DNA from: Bradyrhizobium sp.
GTDB lineage: Bacteria; Pseudomonadota; Alphaproteobacteria; Rhizobiales; Xanthobacteraceae
Direction of reading: 5' to 3'
DNA length: 64,000 nucleotides
NCBI RefSeq assembly: GCF_016213215.1
Contig: NZ_JACRAW010000077.1
Span: 112,884 to 176,883, forward strand
Of the stretch, positions 57,758-64,000 are shown one piece after another (positions within the stretch are counted from its first letter, which is position 1; every line of letters starts with the position of its first letter). Position numbers and translations under genes: made by a program. A model generated the notes under the pieces. It was given only the letters and a program-made list of their open reading frames with translations. It did not search any database and was not told where the DNA came from.

Positions 57758-58699
57758 ATGAATGAGAATGAGGGGACGCCAACGCTGGCGCCGAGGACTT
57801 TTCGTTTTACGGATATCGATGAGTTTCGCAGCTCGATCCGGCAACTGACGGTGGACTTCACGCCGCTCGTCCGCACGATCAAGGCCGAGCAGACGATCCT
57901 GAATCTGCCCGGCTGCGACGTCAATTTGATCAAGTCCTTCCCGCGTATCGTCGATGCGCAGCTTGCGCCGAATTGCACGGTGGTCGGATTTGGGATGGAC
58001 GATCAACACGCGCCGATCCGGTTCAATGGGGTCGAAACGGATCGTTCGGTGATCGTGCTGGGCAGCGATGGGGCTGGCTACAGCCTGGTCGAGCAGGCCG
58101 AGCGCCAATGTGCATCGGTGGTGTTCACGCCCGCCGTTCGGGGTCGCGGCTGGCCTGAGACAGGCCCGTCCTTCAGGATGTTCGAAACCAGCGCGTCTGC
58201 CCGCCTTCGGCTGCGCGGGCTGGTCAGAGAGGTATTGTCCTTCGCTGCGAGTGATACCCTGCATCCGGGCGTAAGCTCGGCCGCCATCCGGGAATCCTTT
58301 CTAGGTGCGGTTGATGCCGCACTTGACGACGTGGTGGCCGCGCGTTGGACCGCGCGCGCCAATTCGGTGCGGCACTTCAAGATCTTTCACGACATCAGGG
58401 CTGTTCTATCCGATGATCTCAGCCGTCCGGTCTACAGCGAGGAACTGGCGAAGAAAGTCGGTGTTTCGGTTCGTACCGTGCATGACGTCGTGAAGCGATA
58501 TCGCGGCATGAGCCTGCACCGCTATCTGCGGCTGAGGCGCTTGTGGCTCGTGCGCAAGCGGCTGCTCCTTGGAGCCGAAAGCGTCAAGGCCGTGGCGCTT
58601 GCCTATGGGTTCTGGCACCTCAGCGACTTTTCCAGGAGCTACCGCCTTCATTTCGGCGAAACTCCGTCTGAAACGGTAGAACGCGCCCGCAACGCGTAA
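57758..58699 (+). CDS. AraC-family transcriptional regulator
   Basis: 313 aa. A unique N-terminal sensing part (about 1-200) and a C-terminal AraC double HTH (EELAKKVGVSVRTVHDVVKR and a second around YGFWHLSDFSRSYRLHFGE, ending near the terminus). Such proteins regulate by binding two adjacent major grooves. The N-part is unfamiliar. It may control the FMN-reductase gene 41 bases downstream. Confidence 0.9.
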   Translation: MNENEGTPTLAPRTFRFTDIDEFRSSIRQLTVDFTPLVRTIKAEQTILNLPGCDVNLIKSFPRIVDAQLAPNCTVVGFGMDDQHAPIRFNGVETDRSVIVLGSDGAGYSLVEQAERQCASVVFTPAVRGRGWPETGPSFRMFETSASARLRLRGLVREVLSFAASDTLHPGVSSAAIRESFLGAVDAALDDVVAARWTARANSVRHFKIFHDIRAVLSDDLSRPVYSEELAKKVGVSVRTVHDVVKRYRGMSLHRYLRLRRLWLVRKRLLLGAESVKAVALAYGFWHLSDFSRSYRLHFGETPSETVERARNA

Positions 58700-58740
58700 G
58701 ACGGCCGCGACGATGGCTTCCGTGCTGGAGTGCAACGGCC

Positions 58741-59331
58741 ATGAGCAACCGCATCCTCGTGTTCTACGGGTCTTATCGCTCCGACCGGATGGGTATCCGT
58801 CTGGCCGATTTCGTCGTCGAGGGCCTGCGTGCCCGTGGCGATGATGTCGAACTGATTGACGCCAAGGCGGTCGGCCTGCCGATGCTGGACCGCATGTACA
58901 AGGAATATCCGAAGGGTCAGGCGCCGGAGGCGCTCGAAAAGCTCGCCGGGGAGATCCGCGACGCGGACGGATTTGTCTTCATCACCGGCGAGTATAATTG
59001 GGGCGTGCAGCCCGGCCTGAAGAACCTCACCGATCATTTTCTCGAAGAGTGGTTCTGGCGTCCGGCGGCGATTGCGAGCTACTCGGCGGGCCGTTTCTCG
59101 GGGGCGCGCGCGGCGACCGCCTGGCACGGCACGCTTTCGGAGATGGGCATGGTGGTGGTGTCGAGCACCATCGCTGTCGGGCCGATTGCCCAATCGCTTT
59201 CGCCGGAAGGCAGGCCGATCGGCGAGGGAGGCAAGGCCCTGGAGCGGGCTTTCCCTCGATTCGCCGATGACCTCACGTGGTGGGTGGAGGCGGCGAGGGT
59301 GCAGCGCCAGCGCAGGCAGCCGCCCTATTGA
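58741..59331 (+). CDS. NAD(P)H-dependent FMN reductase
   Basis: 196 aa flavodoxin-like: ILVFYGSYRSDRMGIRLADF for FMN phosphate, and FITGEYNWGVQPGLKNLTDH for the flavin ring. It reduces FMN or quinones. Downstream of an AraC regulator. Confidence 0.9.
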   Translation: MSNRILVFYGSYRSDRMGIRLADFVVEGLRARGDDVELIDAKAVGLPMLDRMYKEYPKGQAPEALEKLAGEIRDADGFVFITGEYNWGVQPGLKNLTDHFLEEWFWRPAAIASYSAGRFSGARAATAWHGTLSEMGMVVVSSTIAVGPIAQSLSPEGRPIGEGGKALERAFPRFADDLTWWVEAARVQRQRRQPPY

Positions 59332-59370
59332 AGGTCGAAGCAGGCTGGAGGATTCTGCCAGACCGGAAAC

Positions 59371-59811
59371 CTAGCGGGCGCTTCGCTCCAATCCGGCGAG
59401 AATCATCAAGGTCGCCCTGTCCTTTCCATCCGGAAAATACTTTGCGATGGCTTGGCCAAACATCGGGTTGTCGGACACGGCATCGAACAGCGTCATGGAC
59501 GAGCGGAACTTGATGTCGTCCGGCGCACCGAGGATCTGGTTGATGGTCCGGTTCCGCACCGCAAGGGTCAGCCCGGTGCATTCGATCAGACGCGGGCCAA
59601 GGAGGTCGTGTGCAAGATAGGCGCTGGCTTCCGCGGAGGATGTGATCGCGAAGCGTTGTGCCATTGCGCTGAAGCCCAGCCCAACGATCTGTGGAAAGAT
59701 GAACCACATCCAATGGCTCTGCTTGCGCCCCTGCGAAAGCTCGGCGACGACTTGCGGATAGACCGTCTCCTGGGCGTCAACGAAGCGTCTGAGATTGTAC
59801 GGATCTGGCAT
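59371..59811 (-). CDS. DUF1810 protein
   Basis: 146 aa, starts MPDPYNLRRFVDAQE, with SHWMWFIFPQIVGLG and LGPRLIECTGL, all DUF1810. Calcium- or NAD-like binding has been suggested for some; function unproven. Confidence 0.9.
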   Translation of the reverse strand: MPDPYNLRRFVDAQETVYPQVVAELSQGRKQSHWMWFIFPQIVGLGFSAMAQRFAITSSAEASAYLAHDLLGPRLIECTGLTLAVRNRTINQILGAPDDIKFRSSMTLFDAVSDNPMFGQAIAKYFPDGKDRATLMILAGLERSAR

Positions 59812-59926
59812 CGACGAGTTCCCCTCGCTGTCTCGATTATGCCTCAGTTTTGGCCCCCACTCCCGCAGCTGGTAAAGATTCTCCGCGGGTTTGGGTGTGC
59901 TCAAAGGGGATGGAACTGGGGATTGG

Positions 59927-60934
59927 ATGCTTTCCGAAGCGGCGAGAGTTGACGGGCTGTTGTCGCAGCATCGCATGGGGCGATCGGAGGCGATCGTGCT
60001 GGTGTTGGCTGCGCTCGCCTTGGCGACCGGGGCCGCGGCCTGGATCACCGACGCCGATCAAGCGGCAGCTCTCACGAGCGCTGCGCTGCCCAGGACTTCC
60101 GACCGCGCCTCGTTCGAAGATCGCTTTATTCCCGTGTCAACACCTGAATCGGTCGTTGCCAATTCGAGTTCGGAGACGCTCGGCGTCTCCGCTTTGGCGT
60201 TGCGAGAGACAATGCTGCGCGGTGCCAAGGATGAACTTGCCCTGCAAATGACGTCGGGCGATTGGCGTTCGGCCATCGATGACGAGCCAAGACCGGCGCC
60301 AGTCGTCGCCGTTCCGCTGCCGAGATCGCGCCCGGCGGCCGCGGACCAGGTTGGGCGCAGCACGTCCGCTATCGCCGATGCCACGCCGTCGCCGGACAAC
60401 CGGACGCTGCTGCAGAAGCTCTCCGAGTTTTTGCCGGGCAGGATCAAGTTGGCATCGCTGACACCGGACAGCGGACTGTTCCAGAAAAGCCCGGACCTTG
60501 CCGCGCTCGGCTACGACCGCCAGACGGCCGTCTATGACATCACCGCGCGCGCCGTTTATCTGCCGAGCGGCCTCAGGCTCGAGGCACATTCAGGCTTGGG
60601 CAGCCTGAAGGATGATCCTGAAAACGTTCACCAGCCGAATGTTGGGGCGACTCCGCCCGCCACCTATGATCTGAGGCCGCGTGAGCGGCTGTTTCACGGC
60701 GTTCGCGCGCTACGCATGATGCCGGTCGAAGGCAGCAATACGCTCGGACGTTCCGGGCTGCTCACGCACAGCTACTTGCTCGGACCGAACGGCGATTCGA
60801 ACGGCTGTGTCTCGATCAAGAACTATGAGCAATTCCTGAAGGCATTTGACGACGGGGAGATCAGCCGCATCGTGGTCGTTCCGAGCCTGAGCGGGACGGC
60901 ATCGGCCTCGCAGCGTCCGGCCTCCGAGTCCTGA
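59927..60934 (+). CDS. DUF2778 protein, L,D-transpeptidase-like
   Basis: 335 aa. An N-terminal hydrophobic anchor (AIVLVLAALALATGAAAW), an Ala/Pro-rich region, and a C-terminal DUF2778 domain (about 190-320) with the catalytic GPNGDSNGCVSIKN (Cys). Similar to the tlde1-type or YkuD-like cysteine peptidase group acting on peptidoglycan. GGGGA lies 5 bases before ATG 59927. Confidence 0.78.
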   Translation: MLSEAARVDGLLSQHRMGRSEAIVLVLAALALATGAAAWITDADQAAALTSAALPRTSDRASFEDRFIPVSTPESVVANSSSETLGVSALALRETMLRGAKDELALQMTSGDWRSAIDDEPRPAPVVAVPLPRSRPAAADQVGRSTSAIADATPSPDNRTLLQKLSEFLPGRIKLASLTPDSGLFQKSPDLAALGYDRQTAVYDITARAVYLPSGLRLEAHSGLGSLKDDPENVHQPNVGATPPATYDLRPRERLFHGVRALRMMPVEGSNTLGRSGLLTHSYLLGPNGDSNGCVSIKNYEQFLKAFDDGEISRIVVVPSLSGTASASQRPASES

Positions 60935-60993
60935 CGCCGCCGGGACGCTCAGGCGTTCGGGTTGGTCAAGGCGCCTTCGTCCAGAACCAGCTG

Positions 60994-61251
60994 ATGAGTG
61001 AAGCATTGAGTTCTGAAACACCGCTGCGTACGACGTTCAACATCAAGCTGAACGGCCAGCCCGTGTCCATTGCCACCGTCGGTCAGGCCCATCAGTTTCT
61101 CACCAACTACAACTCGATCGAGTGGATGGAATTCCGCTCGCTGCATGATGCCGCCGTGACTGCCCTGGAGCGCGCGGCCGACAATGCAATGATGACGGTG
61201 CAGGCGACCGATGCCGTTCGCGCGTTGTTCGTCAGCGCGAAGCTGCTCTGA
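60994..61251 (+). CDS. DUF982 protein
   Basis: 85 aa; VSIATVGQAHQFLTNYNSIE and HDAAVTALERAAD match DUF982, small proteins abundant in rhizobia with unknown role. Between the DUF2778 and min genes. Confidence 0.85.
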   Translation: MSEALSSETPLRTTFNIKLNGQPVSIATVGQAHQFLTNYNSIEWMEFRSLHDAAVTALERAADNAMMTVQATDAVRALFVSAKLL

Positions 61252-61361
61252 TGGCAATTTGCTCTTCGTTCATCACGGAGTCTGGTTCCATGGAGTCTGG
61301 TTCGACTTTCTTGCGGAACCTTGATCCACGATACTCGGAATGCGTCGTATTATTTGAACCT

Positions 61362-61377
61362 TTAACCTTTCGTTAAC
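61362..61377 (+). promoter_or_regulatory. CtrA-type box before minC
   Basis: TTAA-CCTTTCG-TTAAC is an exact TTAA-N7-TTAAC match to the CtrA full site, 54 bases before the minC ATG. CtrA is the master cell-cycle regulator in alphaproteobacteria. Supports cell-cycle control of minCDE. Confidence 0.7.
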
Positions 61378-61430
61378 CGGTATCGCCCAGACCATTAATA
61401 CTTCAATAACCAGGGCGAATCGGTATTCCC

Positions 61431-62129
61431 ATGCAGGCAAGAGCGGCTTCCCAGCGCCAGATGTTGCGCCTTCGCGGTCGCTCCTATGTCGCCTTCGTAT
61501 TCTGCCCGACGGTCCCAATCGTGAACTGGCTCGCGGAGATCGATGCGACGATCGCGCGGTCGCCTGGCTTCTTTGCCGGAAAGCCGGTTGTCATCGACCT
61601 GTCGTCGGTCGATCTGAGCCAGTCCGGCATTGCGCATCTGCTGACCAGCCTGCGGGAACGGCAAATCCGGGTGCTCGGGATCGAAGGCGTGGATGAAAGC
61701 CGCCTGACGGTGGACATGCCACCGCTGCTCTCGGGTGGGCGCCACTTCCACGTCGAGCCATACGCACCCATCCAGCCGAAGAAGCAGGAAGCCAAACAAC
61801 CGACGTCGCTGATTCTGGAAAACCCCGTTCGCTCGGGCCAGACGGTGATCTTCCCCGACGGAGACGTGACAATCCTCGGCTCGGTCGGCTCGGGGGCGGA
61901 GATCGTCGCCGGCGGATCCATCCATGTTTACGGCGCATTGCGGGGGCGCGCCATGGCGGGCGTGAACGGCAATTCGGCGGCGCGAATCTATTGCCAGAAG
62001 ATCGAGGCCGAACTGCTTGCGATCGACGGCTTCTACCAGACCGCGGAGGACATCGACGTCTGCCTGCGCAGCAAGCCGGCCCAGGCCTGGCTGCAGGGGG
62101 ACCTAATGAAGATTACAGCGTTGAATTAG
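61431..62129 (+). CDS. minC: Septum site-determining protein MinC
   Basis: 232 aa. N-terminal domain to about 110 (FFAGKPVVIDLSSVDLSQSG) that contacts FtsZ, then a right-handed beta-helix (GDVTILGSVGSGAEIVAGGS, IHVYGALRGRAMAGVNG) that dimerises and binds MinD. Inhibits Z-rings away from midcell. First gene of minCDE; minD begins 17 bases later. Confidence 0.96.
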   Translation: MQARAASQRQMLRLRGRSYVAFVFCPTVPIVNWLAEIDATIARSPGFFAGKPVVIDLSSVDLSQSGIAHLLTSLRERQIRVLGIEGVDESRLTVDMPPLLSGGRHFHVEPYAPIQPKKQEAKQPTSLILENPVRSGQTVIFPDGDVTILGSVGSGAEIVAGGSIHVYGALRGRAMAGVNGNSAARIYCQKIEAELLAIDGFYQTAEDIDVCLRSKPAQAWLQGDLMKITALN

Positions 62130-62146
62130 TCGGCAGAGGAGGCGAT

Positions 62147-62962
62147 ATGGCCAAAGTTCTGGTGGTGACCTCAGGCAAGGGAGGTGTCGGCAAGACAACG
62201 ACCACGGCGGCGCTCGGAGCGGCGCTGGCGCAAGCCGGCGGGAAGGTAGTGGTGGTCGATTTCGACGTCGGCCTGCGCAACCTCGACCTCATCATGGGGG
62301 CGGAGCGGCGCGTGGTGTTCGACCTCATCAATGTGGTGCAGGGCGTGGCAAAGCTGCCGCAGGCTCTGATCCGCGACAAGCGGCTTGATAATCTTTGGTT
62401 GCTCCCGGCTTCGCAGACGAGGGACAAGGATGCGCTGACCGAACAAGGCGTCGGCAACGTCATCGCGGACTTGCGCTCGCGCTTCGACTGGATCATTTGC
62501 GACAGCCCCGCCGGCATCGAGCGCGGCGCCACCATGGCGATGCGCTATGCGGACGAGGCTGTCATTGTCACCAATCCCGAAGTTTCCTCGGTCCGCGACT
62601 CCGATCGTATCATCGGCATGCTCGATTCCAAGACGGCGAAAGCCGAACGAGGGGAGCAGGTTGCAAAGCACATTCTCATTACGCGCTATGATCCGTCACG
62701 CGCTGCGCGCGGTGAGATGCTGAGCATCACCGATATTCTCGAAATCCTGGCGATACCGCTGCTCGGCATCATCCCGGAAAGCCAGGACGTGCTGAAGGCA
62801 TCCAACGTCGGTACGCCAGTTACGCTCGCCTCGACGGAAGGAGCGCCGGCCCGTGCCTATATCGACGCGGCACGGCGCCTGCGCGGCGAAAGCGTTCCGA
62901 TGACGGTGCCAGCAGAACGCAAGGGATTCATGGATCGCCTGTTGCGACGGAGGGCGGCATGA
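62147..62962 (+). CDS. minD: Septum site-determining ATPase MinD
   Basis: 271 aa. Deviant Walker [17 protein letters not shown], Walker A' [18 protein letters not shown], and a C-terminal amphipathic helix [11 protein letters not shown] for membrane binding. AGAGGAGG precedes ATG 62147. Overlaps minE by 4 bases. Confidence 0.97.
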   Translation: MAKVLVVTSGKGGVGKTTTTAALGAALAQAGGKVVVVDFDVGLRNLDLIMGAERRVVFDLINVVQGVAKLPQALIRDKRLDNLWLLPASQTRDKDALTEQGVGNVIADLRSRFDWIICDSPAGIERGATMAMRYADEAVIVTNPEVSSVRDSDRIIGMLDSKTAKAERGEQVAKHILITRYDPSRAARGEMLSITDILEILAIPLLGIIPESQDVLKASNVGTPVTLASTEGAPARAYIDAARRLRGESVPMTVPAERKGFMDRLLRRRAA

Positions 62963-63240
62963 GCATGGGCCTGCTGCGGCTACTGAGAGGTCGGACGGGA
63001 TCGGCTCCCGTCGCGCGCGAACGACTGCAGATCCTGCTCGCGCATGAACGGGGCATGGGCGGCCAGTCCGATCTGTTGAGTGTGCTGCGCGAAGAAATCC
63101 TCGCAGTCGTCTCCAAACACGTTATGCTCGACCCCGATAAGGTCATCGTCCGCATGGACAGGGGCGATGAAGTCTCCACGCTCGAAGTGGACATCGAGGT
63201 ACCTAATGGCGTCGAGCGGAGAAGGGCTGCCGCAGGGTAA
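62959..63240 (+). CDS. minE: Cell division topological specificity factor MinE
   Basis: 93 aa. [14 protein letters not shown] is the MinD-binding helix; the rest is the dimer domain ([23 protein letters not shown]). Drives MinD oscillation. ATGA overlap with minD shows coupled translation. Confidence 0.96.
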   Translation: MSMGLLRLLRGRTGSAPVARERLQILLAHERGMGGQSDLLSVLREEILAVVSKHVMLDPDKVIVRMDRGDEVSTLEVDIEVPNGVERRRAAAG

Positions 63241-63394
63241 GCCAGCAGCGCGTGGTTTGGCTGCCGCTGCGTAAACTTCGTCGCGAATTCGAACTGCCCA
63301 ATAAGGTCGGGCTTTGTTCGATTGAGCTATGTCATGGTGACCCGCGTCGAAACCTGATGAGTGTTTGCGACTCGTCGGATTCGGGAAGATCATC

Positions 63395-64000
63395 ATGGCA
63401 AAGAAAAGTACCGTTCTTGGCCGCGTTCTCGCAAGCTTTCTGGCGGGCGCGGTCGCTCTCTCGCCTTCCTTATCGCTCGCCTGCACGCGGCTGGTCTATC
63501 TCGGCGACAACGGCAGGGTGATAACTGCGCGCTCGATGGATTGGAAAAGCGAGATGCCCACCAACCTCTGGATCTTTCCGAGGGGCATGACGCGCAGCGG
63601 CGAAGTCGGCCCTAACTCGCTGCAATGGAAATCCAAATACGGCAGCGTAATCGCCTCGGCTTACGAGGTTTCGACGGCCGATGGAATGAACGAGGCGGGG
63701 CTGGTCGCCAACGTCCTCTGGCTCGTTGAGTCGGAATATCCCAAGTTCGATTCCAGCCGACCGGGCCTGACCATTGCCGCCTGGGCGCAATACGTACTGG
63801 ACAATTTCGCGACGGTTCAGGAAGCGGTCGACGTGCTGGAGAAGGATTCCTTCGCGATCGTCACCGACAACGTGCCGGGGCAGAAGCTGCTCGCCACGCT
63901 TCATCTGTCGATCTCGGACGCAACCGGCGACAGCGCGATCATCGAGTACATCAAGGGCAAGCCCGTGATCCACCACGATCGCAAATACCAGGTCATGACC
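63395..64000 (+). CDS. Linear amide C-N hydrolase, choloylglycine hydrolase type (partial, runs off the end)
   Basis: At least 202 aa, no stop before the window end. A signal peptide (FLAGAVALSPSLSLA) ends just before Cys in LACTRLVYLGDNGRVI, which becomes the N-terminal nucleophile after cleavage, as in Ntn hydrolases. RSMDWKSEM and GMNEAGL are family segments. Substrates could be penicillin V, bile salts or N-acyl homoserine lactones; not decided. Confidence 0.85.
   Translation, partial: MAKKSTVLGRVLASFLAGAVALSPSLSLACTRLVYLGDNGRVITARSMDWKSEMPTNLWIFPRGMTRSGEVGPNSLQWKSKYGSVIASAYEVSTADGMNEAGLVANVLWLVESEYPKFDSSRPGLTIAAWAQYVLDNFATVQEAVDVLEKDSFAIVTDNVPGQKLLATLHLSISDATGDSAIIEYIKGKPVIHHDRKYQVMT

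Overview
The window looks like a chromosomal segment of a Bradyrhizobium-type alphaproteobacterium. It has high GC, a DUF2735/gstI gene divergent from an eukaryote-like glutamine synthetase II gene (glnII), an HdaA-type DnaA regulator, a CtrA-type box before minCDE, many small signal-peptide proteins, and dispersed palindromic repeats of a kind common in that genus. No rRNA, tRNA or CRISPR array was seen.

Layout. 0-13 kb is mostly housekeeping: an ABC-F ATPase, ndk, a TerC-family transporter, the ppk-ppx polyphosphate pair, hdaA, a CDP-alcohol phosphatidyltransferase, purM-purN and an outer-membrane autotransporter-like protein. 13-25 kb has a class III aminotransferase, a short accessory pocket (14.6-15.7 kb), rnd, selO, aspS, a large membrane-anchored protein and maeB. 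25-27 kb is largely non-coding repeats. 27-39 kb holds envelope and stress genes (polysaccharide deacetylase, glutathione peroxidase, L,D-transpeptidase, CreA) and assorted enzymes. 39-45 kb has the gstI/glnII nitrogen module, a Sel1-repeat protein, a secreted caspase-like protein and a c-type haem protein. 45.2-50.7 kb is an accessory region: a lower-GC P-loop ATPase inserted into a small gene, gene fragments, palindromic repeats, a Fic toxin with its partner gene and an HGG-type gene pair. 51-64 kb returns to core-like content: a second ABC-F, PsiF, cupin, HSL-type hydrolase, HD-GYP, PilZ, an AraC regulator, an FMN reductase, DUF1810, DUF2778, DUF982, minCDE and a choloylglycine-hydrolase-like gene cut by the window end.

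The best candidates for something undescribed are: (1) a structured RNA of about 220 nt at 14991-15212 with a good sigma70 promoter and an ending hairpin; (2) the ATPase island at 45.2-47.2 kb; (3) the Fic pair, whose partner lacks an exact canonical inhibitory motif; and (4) the regulatory layouts, namely the gstI 13-bp inverted repeat with the sigma54 promoter of glnII, the CtrA box before minCDE, and a perfect 17-bp inverted repeat after creA. Functional assignments rest on reading motifs by eye; no database search was possible.
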